Source: Siphonodentalium dalli (Eukaryota; Mollusca; Scaphopoda; Gadilida; Siphonodentaliidae). From it: a stretch of 64,000 nt of DNA. The translations under genes and the position numbers were made by a program. The notes beneath the pieces were generated by a model. It made no database searches. It saw only the letters and a list, made by a program, of their open reading frames with translations, and was not told the DNA's origin. Every line of letters begins with the position of its first letter. The stretch's first letter is position 1. Location: positions 206,452,750-206,516,749 of the forward strand of contig CP136069.1 in assembly GCA_032622095.1 (NCBI GenBank). The letters are read 5' to 3'. Shown in pieces: positions 10,376 to 22,000 of the stretch.

Positions 10376-10665
10376 TTGAGATAAGTCTTCGATCTCAGAT
10401 TATATGGTGTTTACGGTGTTTTAACTAGGAACGACTAATTACCAGATTGGTGAATTTTACAAATACTCAACGCGTCTCTACACTACGGCCCTTTATACAC
10501 TGTTATCTGATCTCAATATATTCTTTAGTTTTCTCTTCATTCTCTCAAAATCAAGAGTGGTTTTCGCTCTCTCTTAACAAAATTATTGATATCAAACCTG
10601 ACAAAAACTGTTTTTAGAGTTATGCTTCTTAGATCGCTGGCAGGGCAAACTTGATTAAACGTGAC
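10376..10665. repeat. Dispersed repeat R, copy 3
   Basis: Carries 'gataagtcttcgatctcaga', 'ggtgttttaactaggaacga' and 'gttatctgatctcaatata'. The TTAA step at 10413-10416 is empty here and occupied by MITE-1 in the 4.1-kb copy. Confidence 0.65.
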
Positions 10666-10790
10666 ACAAACGTGATGTGAAACACTGCGGTATGGTGATC
10701 AAATAGAAATGGAGAATAATCTTGCTCAAAGTATTTTTTTTAGAAATATTATATTCAAATAGGCAACACACATCGTTATCCTTCTATTAT
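10665..10790. repeat. Dispersed repeat shared with 23585-23715
   Basis: 'gatgtgaaacactgcggta', 'ggtgatcaaatagaaatgga' and 'cttgctcaaagta' recur, slightly changed, at 23585-23715 inside the lectin gene intron. About 130 bp, AT-rich, no termini found. Confidence 0.6.
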
Positions 10791-10794
10791 TAAT

Positions 10795-11025
10795 TAAGTC
10801 TTCGATCTCAGATTATATGGTGTTTACGGTGTTTTAACTAGGAACGACTAATTACCAGATTGGTGAATTTTACAAATACTCAACGCGTCTCTACACTACG
10901 GCCCTTTATACACTGTTATCTGATCTCAATATATTCTTTAGTTTTCAAAAACAAAAGTGGCTTTCGCTCTCTCTCTTCACTAAATTATTGATATCAAACT
11001 GTTTTTAGAGTTACGCCCCTTAGAT
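10795..11025. repeat. Dispersed repeat R, copy 4
   Basis: Near-identical to the copy at 10385-10560 for its first ~150 bases, then shorter by a small internal deletion. The close match suggests a recent local duplication. Confidence 0.65.
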
Positions 11026-11120
11026 GCCGGGGGGGGGGGGTAATTTCTCTGCTTAAGATTCTGACCAGAACTCATGGGACCAGGGAGGACACTCTTGATG
11101 ATCATGTTTTATTCTCAAAC

Positions 11121-12507
11121 TGTTATATACAGCATTAGAGAACACAATAATGACGCATCCCGACCTGTTATATACAGCATTAGAGAACACAATAATGACG
11201 CCTCCCGACCTGTTATATACAGCATTAGAGAACACAATTATGACGCCTCCCGACCTGTTATATACAGCATTAGAGAACACAATAATGACGCCTCCCGACC
11301 TGTTATATACAGCATTAGAGAACACAATAATGACGCCTCCCGACCTGTTATATACAGCATTAGAGAACACAATAATGACGCCACCCGACCTGTTATATAC
11401 AGCATTAGAGAACACAATAATGACGCCTCCCGACCTGTTATATACAGCATTAGAGAACACAATAATGACGCCTCCCGACCTGTTATATACAGCATTAGAG
11501 AACACAATAATGACGCCTCCCGACCTGTTATATACAGCATTAGAGAACACAATAATGACGCCTCCCGACCTGTTATATACAGCATTAGAGAACACAATAA
11601 TGACGCCTCCCGAACTATTATATACAGCATTAGAGAACACAATAATGACGCATCCCGACCTGTTATATACAGCATTAGAGAACATAATAATGACGCCTCC
11701 CGAACTGTTATATACAGCATTAGAGAACACAATAATGACGCCTCCCGACCTGTTATATACAGCATTAGAGAACACAATAATGACGCCTCCCGACCTGTTA
11801 TATACAGCATTAGAGAACACAATAATGACGCCTCCCGACCTGTTATATACAGCATTAGAGAACACAATAATGACGCCTCCCGACCTGTTATATACAGCAT
11901 TAGAGAACACAATAATGACGCCTCCCGACCTGCCTCAGACAAACTGTTATATACAGCATTAGAGAACACAATAATGACGCCTCCCGAACTGTTATATACA
12001 GCATTAGAGAACACAATAATGACGCCTCCCGACCTGCCTCAGACAAACTGTTATATACAGCATTAGAGAACACAATAATGACGCCTCCCGAACTGTTATA
12101 TACAGCATTAGAGAACACAATAATGACGCCTCCCGACCTGTTATATACAGCATTAGAGAACACAATAATGACGCCTCCCGACCTGTTATATACAGCATTA
12201 GAGAACACAATAATGACGCCTCCCGACCTGTTATATACAGCATTAGTGAACACAATAATGACGCCTCCCGACCTGTTATATACATCATTAGAGAACACAA
12301 TAATGACGCCTCCCGACCTGTTATATACAGCATTAGTGAACACAATAATGACGCATCCCGACCTGTTATATACAGCATTAGAGAACACAATAATGACGCC
12401 TCCCGACCTGTTATATACAGCATTAGTGAACACAATAATGACGTCTCCCGACCTGTTATATACATCATAAGAGAACACAATATCGCCTCCCGACCTGCCT
12501 CAGACAT
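11121..12507 (+). repeat. 45-bp minisatellite, about 30 copies
   Basis: Unit begins TGTTATATACAGCATTAGAG and ends CGCCTCCCGACC, repeated at 45-bp spacing with scattered single-base changes. A variant joint 'cctcagacaaa' is inserted at about 11932, 12032 and 12500. Because 45 is a multiple of 3 and the unit lacks stops in several frames, long open frames appear on both strands; these look like artefacts of periodicity, not a repeat protein. Confidence 0.95.
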
Positions 12508-14020
12508 TTTATTTGCGTACAAATATATATAAAAATAACACTTCCAGAAGATGCAAATAATAATAATAATCTTAGATTTATGGACAGGGCGAGAGAGCGC
12601 CTATTTATAAACACATCCGCCGAGCTATGCCGACTAGATTACATAATTTTACATGAATACATAGATAATCTGAAAGAAATATGCAACACTAAAGTCAGAC
12701 ACTCCATGGTTCGTTGCTGCACCCAAATATGAGGGGGTGGGCAACTAATTTAGTGATTGTAAGGTCGGGGGCTAATTTTTTATCTATTTATGTTTATATA
12801 ACACACGAATCAGCATTTATTTAGTTTGTCTGCCACTAGTTTGGCGATATTGCGCATTATTTTCGGACTTGTTGTTCAATAATTGGTCCAGTTTAAGTAG
12901 TGATGGTCGATGACGATAGTACGGGCCCCGTGCCCACCCAAAAACTGCTAATTAGTCATCCGTTTGCAATTTCCCAACCTTAATGGGAGTGTCAGGTCGG
13001 AAATTTCCAACATATGGAAAGCTTGCATGAGGCCAGTCTATAAATACTATAGGATTTTGTGATTTTTATGTTAAGAATTCAAAATTTTCTCACACCGTGC
13101 CCAACAATGATCGGATTTTCAGGTTCAGATCTGTAATTTTTCTTACACTAGTAGAACCATGGTCCGCCCAGTGCATGGTCACAAGTCTACTCGGATCCAT
13201 TCAGAATAGGATGTCATCCAAGCAATGGAGGGAAACCCGAGGCGGATGCAAATCGAATTATCCAAAGTTATGAGTCCCCCCCCCCCCTCTTCACAACGGA
13301 AACCCCCAAAAACTATACGTCCCTGTTCACCATGCATGTTTATTTTTAATATCACGAGGTGTTATATATATATAGGCCTATACTGACGCAATATAATGTT
13401 ATCCCGGCCGCGTTGAATTCGACTATCAAATTGTTAAAAACTTAAAAAGGCACAACGCTCTCGTTTATAAAATAAACTGGACCTGATTTCTTTCAGACGT
13501 TCACAAGTTCAGAGCAAAATACCACATATAACATCAAATCGCTAATATTAACAAGGGCCTTTCGTCGCTTGGATGTCAAAAGCCATATCTTCTCACTAAA
13601 TTTTACGTTTTAGAATTGATATCATATAGAGAAATTGATTTTATTTGAATAACCGTTCAATTGATATATATGTATTCTATTTCAGCCGTTTTGACAAAAA
13701 CCCTCACGAACGCTCAAATGTGCCCTTTTACAAAATCATTTACATTCGTCTTGAATTAAATTCTACGTTTGTTTCAACGGACGAATTTAGAATTAAACTC
13801 GAGTTTAATTGGAATTGAAATCGAGTCGTCGGTATTGCGACGTTTGTTCCAAGGGTTATAGAACAAATTCCAAGCCGACCAGCCAGATCAGTCAGACAAA
13901 TATATTTGTTTTCAATACCGCACAAAGTCACACCAGAAATATGTGCAACTGTCACGGTAACTTTTGCTGCGGTAATTATAATGGAAATGCCCATTCTAAA
14001 TTACCGTAGTCACTTGTACA
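12508..14020. other. Gene-free interval
   Basis: Short poly-C (13267) and AT-rich sequence. Small open frames on opposite strands at 13740-14000 overlap each other and have no recognisable domain. Nothing else supported. Confidence 0.3.
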
Positions 14021-14021
14021 T

Positions 14022-14234
14022 CTAGTCAATTGACCTATACTTATAGATATAAAATGTTTTATCCAAAATACCGTCGGATGGCAAACAGTTTATTTCACAA
14101 GAATCGTAATATTTCCCAGAAAGACGGACAATGCCGGTACTAATATTGTCAGGTAATTCAGGGTAATTGATCACATGCAGGCCATTCTTTGTGTGGCTGC
14201 GCCCAGTGACAACATATTTGTTCGTCATATCCAT
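14022..14234 (-). CDS. Weak hypothetical ORF, 70 residues
   Basis: The minus-strand ATG at 14234 sits in an excellent initiation context (CACCATGG) and opens a 70-residue frame. It contains short stretches TGRSHTKNGL, INYPELPDN and SGKYYDSCEINC, with two Cys spaced CEINC and little low-complexity character. No family is recognised. The frame remains open upstream of the ATG for about 40 codons and an AG lies just before it (aaactcag), so it could instead be an internal exon. No poly-A signal, partner exon or duplication supports it. Chance ORF is the main alternative. Confidence 0.25.
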   Translation of the reverse strand: MDMTNKYVVTGRSHTKNGLHVINYPELPDNISTGIVRLSGKYYDSCEINCLPSDGILDKTFYIYKYRSID

Positions 14235-14359
14235 GGTGATTGCCAACTGAGTTTGATCATCAAAACAATCTCCACACAAATCGATTAAAACCCGCAAACA
14301 ACAGCACCAAATTGTAAGCAGATAAGACGTATTCGCCAGTGTCTCATGTGTCCACAAGT

Positions 14360-15460
14360 GACGTCACGCACCAGAGTTGGCTGGGTTCGCCGTGACGCCG
14401 TTTTCGTTTCGGAACAGACTGGAAGGAATCAGGATATGCAGGTCCGCTCTGCGCATGCGTTCCTATATATGAACACGACGATGGTTCGAACACGCCCTAT
14501 GGACAGATAAGATAAGAAATAGAATAGCGTTGGTTCGAACACACCTCATATCATCGAATTTTGGAAGCGCAATAATAATCTCAGAAGATATGGAAAATAT
14601 TGTACATAATATACTGTAACTACGTCTATAAACAGAGTTGGTATGGTAAGTTGTAACCTGTATTTATTTTTGACAGTGTGACACAGCGCACACAATGAAC
14701 AGATGAAGGTATATGAACAGTTGAAATTGATCAGATCAGTTGATGAAGTCAATGATTTGAATGAAGATGTCGCTGTGTCAGTGTGTGTGTGTGTGTGTCG
14801 ATATTTCTACACTACATACAACAGTATTCCAATTTTGCCTTCTTTTTTTTCACTTGAAGTTGCACTAAGTGAACGTTCAGACGACCACTATTCAATCGTA
14901 TAAGTGGAAAGAATTATGTCATAGGAAGTAACCGGTACTTAGTTGGTGTAAACAATACTTAATTGAAACTTAGTTGAACTGCGCATGCTCACGTCAATAT
15001 CGAAAGTTAGAAAATAATATCAAGCACTGTTTGATTTCAGATGCGAAATCATGGCGTAATCTGGGAATAAGATTAGTTTAGTAAACTAGATCACTTAGAT
15101 CGCTTTGTGTAAGGAAAATGGTCCATAGTCGATGATCATATTCATGTTGTCCCAACAACGTTCAAAACAGAAATGACGGCAATCGTATTTCCTGTACAAT
15201 TGAAATGAAACGCACGGGCGCCGCTGAAAACACATCGTTTTTTAGCCAATCACAACGATTATTTCTAGAAGAGGTGCCTCGAAAAGTCAACGGGGGAATT
15301 TCATAACAAGACAAGACATTACCAGAGTACTCCATGCAAAGAAATCGAGTACGCCCAATACGAATTACACCAGAAATGTTTTCTCACCTGAGACCGAAAA
15401 AGCGCAGTATTTCGTTGACTATTCAGTCGAATTGTGACCATAAACTTTCAGTCGTATTAC
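14360..15460. other. Gene-free interval with (GT)n
   Basis: Contains a short GT microsatellite near 14780-14800 and a repeated 'tggttcgaacac' phrase (14482, 14531). That phrase resembles a tRNA B box but no tRNA cloverleaf surrounds it. No other structure. Confidence 0.35.
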
Positions 15461-15462
15461 AA

Positions 15463-15611
15463 AAGAAATAAATACACGGTGTATCGGTGTGTATGGTCAA
15501 GTTGTACCACAACAAACTGATTGTAGGACTCCGCTACGCGTCGTCCTACAATCAGTTTTTTTTGTGGTACAACTTGACCATACACACCTCTACACCGTGT
15601 ATTTATTTCTT
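15463..15611. mobile_element. Hairpin MITE-like palindrome
   Basis: Arms of ~70 bp: AAGAAATAAATACACGGTGT at the left pairs with its complement at the right, and 'ggtcaagttgtaccac' and 'ctgattgtagga' also pair. The loop is about 12 bases (ctccgctacgcg). No ORF. The size and near-perfect pairing suggest a recent foldback insertion; target duplication is not clear. Confidence 0.75.
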
Positions 15612-15803
15612 AAATACTCATCATTAAATTAATTCGAGCCAGCGATGAGTAATATATAATTATATTGTCCCCTGTAGCGACGAACATGGGATATATCCCC
15701 CCCCCCCACACACACCCCAATGACCCCACATTTTACAAAATATATTCTTGACTCATTACATTATATTGTTTGGATTTTTACATCTATATTATATATATAG
15801 AGG

Positions 15804-15944
15804 ATCTCACATGAGTTTCTATTTTATACGGAATTTATCAACCGAGTTCACTAAATTCAATTTGATCCGAGGTTTACCGAGGCTCAAATAGAATTTAGTG
15901 GACGAGGTTGATAAATTACGTATAAAATAGGACGAGTGTGAGAT
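15804..15944. mobile_element. Hairpin MITE-like palindrome
   Basis: ATCTCACATGAGTTTCTATT at the left pairs, with a few mismatches, with the sequence ending 'aataggacgagtgtgagat'. Internal pairs include 'ttatcaac/gttgataa' and 'cactaaat/atttagtg'. Arms ~55 bp. No coding capacity. Distinct in sequence from the palindrome 200 bp upstream. Confidence 0.7.
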
Positions 15945-16630
15945 ACTTTTTATCATATGATCAAATAAACGCGAAGCAATGCGAAATATCCATCGAAAAC
16001 AACGATAAAAACCGCAGCGATCGCAAGTCATTTGAAGAACGATGTGACGTCATCGCACGCGCTGATATTAAACGTGTCTCTTATCGATAATTATGAAACT
16101 GCTTTTATGGGCAAATTATGTGATAAATATTATTTCTTGAAACCTCCAGTTCCAAGATATGGAAGGAGGGAAATAAAACATTGATTGAAACATTGATTGA
16201 TTGATTGATTGCGATACCGATGTATACGTCTTACAACAGGGCGAGGAGAGCTGATGGTTGTGTTACTATGTATTGCACTAGCGTTCTTTAGTGGTCACTG
16301 ATATGGACGACCTATTATTTTATCAGACACGAAAAACGTTATTTCGGTCTCACGTTCTTCACTGAGTTTAATTAAAATCATCTTAGTTTTACATGATAGT
16401 TTGTCTTGGCGAGATCATAACATGGCGTCGTCGACAGGATATCTTAACGGACCCCGCATAGATAATATGTAGATATCATAACCATGGCAACTTGATAGGA
16501 TGAATTGGACAGGTTCAGATGTTTCCTTTGATTACCCAACAATGATTTCTTAAACGAAAATGTGGGAATCCATGACATCGAAACATTAATTAGAGTACCC
16601 AGGATCTCTTAGTGGTTTAGCAGAGCACCG
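15945..16630. other. Gene-free interval
   Basis: A short 'ttgattgattga' run near 16185 and otherwise unstructured AT-rich sequence. No gene supported. Confidence 0.3.
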
Positions 16631-16635
16631 AAGAT

Positions 16636-16770
16636 CTCTAAAACGGCCATTAATAGTTATTGTTCCGCTGGTAAAACGACGATTAATAGTTATTGTTCTG
16701 CTGGTAAAATGGCGATTAATAGTTATTGTTCTGCTGGTAAAACGGCGATTAATAGTTTTTATTACCACTT
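16636..16770 (-). repeat. 33-bp tandem repeat, block 1
   Basis: About four imperfect copies of a unit with 'ggcgattaatagttattgtt' and 'ctgctggtaaaa'. A second block of the same unit lies at 17465-17550. A pair of ~75-bp repeats (cccggcatcaaac.ggaagtta) follows at 16795-16910. Confidence 0.8.
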
Positions 16771-16794
16771 ATTATTGCCATATCGCCCCCCCCC

Positions 16795-16915
16795 CCGGCA
16801 TCAAACCGGAAGTTATGCGTTAACGGTATTAATGGCCCGCTTCCGGCCATAACGCCCGGCATCAAACTGGAAGTTATGCGTTAACGATATTAATGGCACG
16901 TTTCCGGGTTGCGAT
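16795..16915 (+). repeat. Two-copy ~60-bp tandem repeat
   Basis: 'cccggcatcaaaccggaagt' plus 'tatgcgttaacggtattaat' occurs twice (16796 and 16855) with minor changes. Rich in inverted CCGG steps. Confidence 0.75.
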
Positions 16916-17460
16916 TTGCTAGGAATATAATCGAACGCAACCTAATTTCTGAATTAGGAATTTCTGTTAAAACAAGATTATAGTATATTATTACGAATAA
17001 AACTGACATTTTACTGTAGTAGATATAATAACAGACCAACACGATATTCAAGGTGAGTAAGTGTTATCTAACAAATGGAATTAATTAGATTTCTGACTGA
17101 ATTTTCCTTAGATATGGCCCTATGTTCGTGGTAAATAATATTAATTAGTCACGTGACAATTTGTTTGACAACACACAGACGACACATGGTTTGAATTGTT
17201 AAAAGAGTTATTATTTCAGTTGACATATTGCTGCTTACTCTTGTTCTAGTTGGGTTTTATTTCAGAGAGTTGTAATAATAGTAATAACATGATTTTGTCG
17301 GGTGTTAGGTTTATTAACGGCCCTCCAGAAATGATTAACAGCCCTCGGGCCATTAACGGACCTCGACTTCGTATCAGGCCTTTAATGAACCCCTCGGGCT
17401 GTTAATCATTGCTGTTGGGCCGTTAATAAACCATAACGCCCTCCAAAATCAAGTTACTGG
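16916..17460. other. Gene-free interval
   Basis: AT-rich, with short phrases such as 'ctcgggc.gttaat' repeated around 17320-17420. No gene or terminal repeats. Confidence 0.3.
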
Positions 17461-17464
17461 TATA

Positions 17465-17550
17465 TTGTTCCGCTGGTAAAACGGCGATTAATAGTTATTG
17501 TTCCGCTGGTAAAACGGCGATTAATAGTTGTTGTTCCGCTGGTAAATGCT
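17465..17550 (-). repeat. 33-bp tandem repeat, block 2
   Basis: Two and a half copies of the unit seen at 16636-16770, exact 33-bp spacing (17475, 17508). Confidence 0.8.
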
Positions 17551-17600
17551 CTGGATTGAAAAATTCCAGGCGGATGTGATTTCTGTGGACATTCTCGGGT

Positions 17601-17962
17601 TCATCCAAATCCTGAATACATCGAGACCAGTAGGTAATTATTACATATACAATACCACTCAGGCTCATCCAAATCATGAATACATCGAGACCAGTAGGTA
17701 ATTATTACATATACAATACCACTCAGGCTCATACAACTCATGAATACATCGAGACCAGCAGGTAATTATTACATATACAATACCACTCAGGCTCATACAA
17801 CTCATGAATACATCGAGACCAGCAGGTAATTATTACATATACAATACCACTCAGGCTCATACAACTCACGAATACATCGAGACCAGTAGGTAACTATTAC
17901 ATATAAAATATCAATCAGGTTCATACAACTCATGAATACATCGAGAGACCAGTGGGTAATTA
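17601..17962 (+). repeat. 64-bp tandem repeat, ~5.6 copies
   Basis: Unit starts 'tcatccaaatcctgaataca' and includes 'tcgagaccagtaggtaatta' and 'ttacatatacaataccact', at exact 64-bp spacing (17601, 17665, 17729, 17793, 17857, 17921). The last unit breaks at 'gggtaatta' and resumes after 20080 with 'ttacatata', so the Helitron-like block sits inside one unit. Confidence 0.92.
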
Positions 17963-18792
17963 TCTATTATATATTTTGGAAGATCTGTGTGTGTGTGTGG
18001 GGGGGGGTGTGTGTGTGTTGTGTGTGTGTGTGTGTATCTGTCTGTCTGTCTGTAATCGATGGACTCGAAAACGGCCGAACCGATTTCGATGAAACTTGGT
18101 ATGTGGGGGTATTTTCGGCCGGGGGGTGACATAGGCATATTAATTTTCAGATCCGAGGTCAACTTTTCACGTGCCGAGGTCAAATCTGTTTTTACGCTTT
18201 GTTGCGGGACTTTCATTTGAGTTCGGTGCTTACAAATCGATTCGAAACAGCGCGAATAATAAAATGCCAGTCATAATAATGACACTGTGAGAATCTTTCG
18301 TGTTTCCTCTTTCCAACGATATATAATGCGTATGTATCCGTTTTAGTTATTTGCCTCAATTATCAAGAAGAAGTGGTACTATCTTCCATCAGGATAAACA
18401 CAATGCGTAACTTCTATGACGTCGTTAGAGGTTATAACGTTAGATCACGTTAACGCTTAACCGGCCGATGCATTTGACTGTTTCAGACGTCTTGGCGATA
18501 TCTCGGGCACCGATGGTAATTTATCTTTACGTTGAAACTTGATAATTAATGAGCGTGTGTGTATGAGGCGCGTTTATATACTTGAGTGGAAATCAAATCG
18601 GGTTAAACTGGCGGATTTTTACGGACGAAATTTGATGCATAGGGTATCTCGGTATCCGCTGGGCCGATTTCCCGGTATCCGCTGGGCCGATTTCCACCAT
18701 TTTTGGGGAGTTGGTGTTTGACCCCACCTGACCTTGACCTTCAAAATGGTCAATTCAAGGTCAACGCCCGGACGAAGTCGGGTCACCTTCTA
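17963..18792 (+). mobile_element. Helitron-like non-autonomous element, copy 1
   Basis: Begins TCTATTATATATTTTGG right after an A, the usual Helitron 5' context, followed by GT and TCTG microsatellite. Downstream is a degenerate motif 'gaaaacggccgaaccgattt' and 'gatgaaacttggtatgtggg'. It ends CTTCTA against the next copy, one G short of the CTAG seen in copies 2 and 3. No Rep/helicase ORF, so it would depend on another element. Confidence 0.7.
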
Positions 18793-19397
18793 TCTATTAT
18801 ATATTTTTGGAAGATCTGTCTGTCTGTGTGTGTGTCTGTAATCGATGGACTCGAAAACGGCCGAGCCGATTTCGATGAAACTTGGTATGTGGGGGTATTT
18901 TCGGCCGGGGAGTGACATAGTCCTATTAATTTGCCCGTGCGACGTGACCTTGACCTTGAAATCGGGTCATTTCAATGTCAAACGCCCGAATATCACGGGA
19001 TTTCGATGAAACTTGGTATGTGGGGATACTTTCGTATGGGGAGTCTCATAAGCCTATTCATTTGCCCGTGCGACGTGACCTTGACTTTTAAATCGGGTCA
19101 ATTCACGGTCAAATCGCGAATTTTGATGGGATTTCCACGAAATTTGATACATAGGGTTACTTATGTCCACTGAGTATTTTGGACGGGTCAAATCGTGACC
19201 CTACCTGACATTGACCTTCTAAATGATCAATTCAAGGTCAAATCGGGTAAAACCGGATGGATTTCGACGGGCACGTTTGTCGGGTACTTTTGTCCGGGCA
19301 GTGTTTTGGACTGGTCAAATCGTGACCCCACTTGACCTTGACCTTCAAAATGGATAATTCAAGGTCAAAGCCCGGACGAAGTCGGGTCACCTTCTAG
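18793..19397 (+). mobile_element. Helitron-like non-autonomous element, copy 2
   Basis: Starts TCTATTATATATTTTTGG, holds the same internal phrases as copy 1, then several 40-80-bp modules built on 'gaccttgaccttgaaatcgg' and its inverse 'aaggtcaa'. Ends with a small hairpin (cccggac-gaa-gtcggg), seven bases, then CTAG. 5'-TC and hairpin plus CTRR-3' are Helitron hallmarks. Confidence 0.75.
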
Positions 19398-20080
19398 TCT
19401 ATTATATATTTTGGAAGATCTGTCTGTCTGTGTGTGTGTCTGTGTGTGTGTCTGTAATCGATGGACTCGAAAACGGCCTATTAATTTTCCCGTGCGACGT
19501 GACCTTGACCTTGAAATCGGGTAATTTCAAGGTCAAACTCCCGAATATCACGGGAGTTCGATGAAACTTGGTATGTGGGGGTACCTTCGGTCGGGGAGTG
19601 GCATTAACCTATTAATTTGCCCGTGCGACGTGACATTGACCTTGAAATCGGGTCATTTCAAGGTCAAACGCCCGAATATCACGGGATTTCGATGAAACTT
19701 GGTATGTGGGCGTACGTTCGTATGGGGAGTCTCATAAGCATATTCATTTGTGCGACGTGACCTTGACCTTGAAATCGGGTCAATTCAAGGTCAAATCGCC
19801 AATTTTGATGGGATTTCGACGAACTTTTATACATAGGGTTACTATTGTCCACTGAGTGTTTTGGACGGGTCAAATCGTGACCCCGACCTGACCTTGACCT
19901 TCAAAATTATCAATTCGAGGTCAAATCTGGTAAAACCGGATGGATTTCGACGGGCACGTTTGTCTGGTACTTTTGTCCGGGCTGTGTTTTGGACTGGTCA
20001 AATCATGACCCCACTTGACCTTGACCTTCAAAATGGACAATTTAAGGTCAAAGCCCGGACGAAGTCGGGTCACCTTCTAG
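19398..20080 (+). mobile_element. Helitron-like non-autonomous element, copy 3
   Basis: Head-to-tail with copy 2. Terminal hairpin at 20054-20069 (CCCGGAC, loop GAA, GTCGGG with one bulge), then CTAG at 20077-20080 followed by T. Joining the flanks of the whole block gives 'gggtaattA|Ttacatata', the intact 64-bp repeat unit, so insertion was between A and T without target duplication, as Helitrons do. Confidence 0.78.
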
Positions 20081-20416
20081 TTACATATAAAATTCGATTG
20101 TTTTAAATGTGGATTTACCGTCGCTAGTACACAGATCGATGTCAATCGACTTTTTGATATAAAACAAAGAGAATAATTATTGTGTATCGTCATGGAGCAG
20201 GTATGTCCAGCAAATGTTCAGTGGGTAGTTCCTTATCGGAAAAGTTCGAATAGTAATTTCTAACAAACGGACATGGGAACTTCTACTATCTGTTAATCTG
20301 TCTGTCATACATTTATATTTCCTGAACATCCCTCCAGATGAACAATAGACCATCCCGATACGGATCGATGCAGAATTGACTGAAAGTTTAATGTAACAAC
20401 AACTGTTTGCTGTGAA

Positions 20417-20456
20417 TATAAAACTAAGCATGCTCGCTGCTTACTCGCTTCAGTCG
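20417..20456 (+). promoter_or_regulatory. Putative TATA box and initiator of the lectin gene
   Basis: TATAAA at 20417-20422 lies about 35 bases before TCAGT (20450-20454), an initiator-like motif. A duplicated phrase 'cagtcgtcattatcgt' (20451, 20471) fills the short 5' leader before the ATG at 20506. Assignment is by position and motif only. Confidence 0.4.
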
Positions 20457-20505
20457 TCATTATCGTGCTCCAGTCGTCATTATCGTTCTCCAGTTGACCG
20501 AGAAG

Positions 20506-20824
20506 ATGAGACTGACACTGGCTAGCATTCTCTATTTTATATACGTTGTTTGTGTGGCTGAGGCAGTGGCAACTCGATTTCAACTCGAACAGTTGTATGG
20601 TCTTAAAGGTGTATTCAGAGATGGTTTCTTCGAGAGCACGACATATTCTGTGACTGGAAATGACGTCATCTTGTGCGCGAGACGTTGCAGAACAAACGGA
20701 TGTGTGGCATTTGTCCATAACTTCGGAAGGAAGACTTGTTACTATTATGACTGGCCTCTCGCTGCTTCCAGTCCAAGCTACTCATTTACCGAACAGAGTG
20801 CGGCGTACAGAGTCGCGGCTGACG
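20506..20824 (+). CDS. Exon 1 of secreted PAN/apple + C-type-lectin-like protein
   Basis: Encodes a signal peptide followed by a PAN/apple-type domain. The start chosen is the ATG at 20506; MRLTLASILYFIYVVCVAEA gives a charged start and hydrophobic core with likely cleavage after AVA (about residue 22). The mature part has the PAN/apple pattern: SVTGNDVILCARRCRTNG, CVAFVHN and KTCYYYDW, where the CARRC...CVAF...C spacing matches the disulfide core of such domains. These domains bind carbohydrate or protein outside the cell. The exon ends GACG|GTAAGT, a strong donor, in phase 1. Frame and phase join exactly to the exon at 30185. Upstream is a TATA/initiator candidate; downstream is a 9.4-kb repeat-filled intron. 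Ligand and symbol unknown. Confident that it is a real exon; moderately sure of the domain name. Confidence 0.82.
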
Positions 20825-21839
20825 GTAAGTAAAGTTGAAGGAATCATTCTCACATAAACAGTGCTGAAATGTACACAGGTTCGCTGAAATGTGCTGAAGG
20901 GTACACAAGTTTTGAAATCTCATTCGAATGAGGTCCGTCGTTTAGTTTTTTCGTCTCCCACAATTTCTGCCATAATAATTGTTTATACGCTCCAATGGAA
21001 CTTATAATGAACTGAAAATAAATTGCCGGTGGCCGTCAGCCTTTTGACGAGTTAAAACCACAATACCACGAGTAGTGAAAATTGTGTACCCTCGGCTACT
21101 ATGCGTTTATTTTATTTATGCCATAATTATATTTTATATTTGTTTCGTGAATTCAACTAGGCCTACTCCACTGTTTAGCCTACTTTGAATGTGTTTCCAC
21201 ACAGAGGGACACAAACACGACGCTTAATAGACCGTGAGCTACCATAATTATGGCCACCCCCCCCCCCCCCTGTGAAGATTTTTGCCGACTATGCTTTTCC
21301 GAGTATGTATTTCACACATTTTTCCACTAAGCCTTTAGACCGTGGGCTGATAATCGAAACCCTTCCCCCCTCTGCGGATTTTTGGGGACCCATTTCCTCT
21401 GACAGAGTACTCAATTGCACGTATTTTTCTGTTTGTTTGCCATTCGGGAAGTGTCGCTTTCTCTAGATATTGCCATTTTCGTGACGTCACTGTAATTTTA
21501 CGACGTGAAAATCTCATTGGGGTGAGGGAAAATGCATATGTAAATATTACACTGAAAATAAAAGAGTTTCCCAAATGAAAACTGTTATGTAACAATGGGA
21601 ATTGTCATTACTCCAGATTGGAGTGAGCAATCCACAGAATATCAAAAGTTTCGGGAAATTGGGGATTCATTTTTCAAAAGAATTGACCCCATATGATTTT
21701 CTTATATCACGGTTTATCATTAAATCCTTCTAAAAGATAAAACAAAAATCATCGGACAACCCCATGAACATCAACAAGCGGGCGCAAATTACGTTTACGT
21801 ATTATCATATTATGTATACTTGTGTGATCTTTGTATACA

Positions 21840-22000
21840 ATTTAAATTTAACATATATCACAACCAATAAATAAACTAATCTAATCTAATATAGCTAACA
21901 ACTTGTGAATGTACTTTATAAACTAATCTAATCTAATATAGCAAACATCTTGTGAATGTACTTTATAAATATAATGGCTTCGAGCTTTGACAACATTCCT
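21840..22000 (+). repeat. LINE-tail-like repeat with tandem 'ctaatctaat'
   Basis: 'aataaataaactaatctaat' followed by two ~55-bp copies of 'atatagc.aaca.cttgtgaa' plus 'tgtactttataa'. The same doublet recurs at 22608-22690. It looks like the 3' end of a retroelement, but no coding part is attached. Confidence 0.5.

Noticed and set aside
11053-12522. Long repetitive open frames on both strands suggesting a repeat protein
   Set aside because: The 45-bp period is a multiple of 3 and the unit lacks stops in several frames. Both strands are open equally, with no start context or domain.
14480-14545. tRNA gene suggested by 'ggttcgaacac'
   Set aside because: No acceptor stem, D arm or anticodon arm can be folded around either copy.
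17601-17962. CRISPR-like array of regular repeats
   Set aside because: The 64-bp units are continuous without unique spacers, in a eukaryotic context.
20305-20718. 137-codon minus-strand frame opposite lectin exon 1
   Set aside because: Antisense shadow of a well-supported exon with signal peptide and splice donor.
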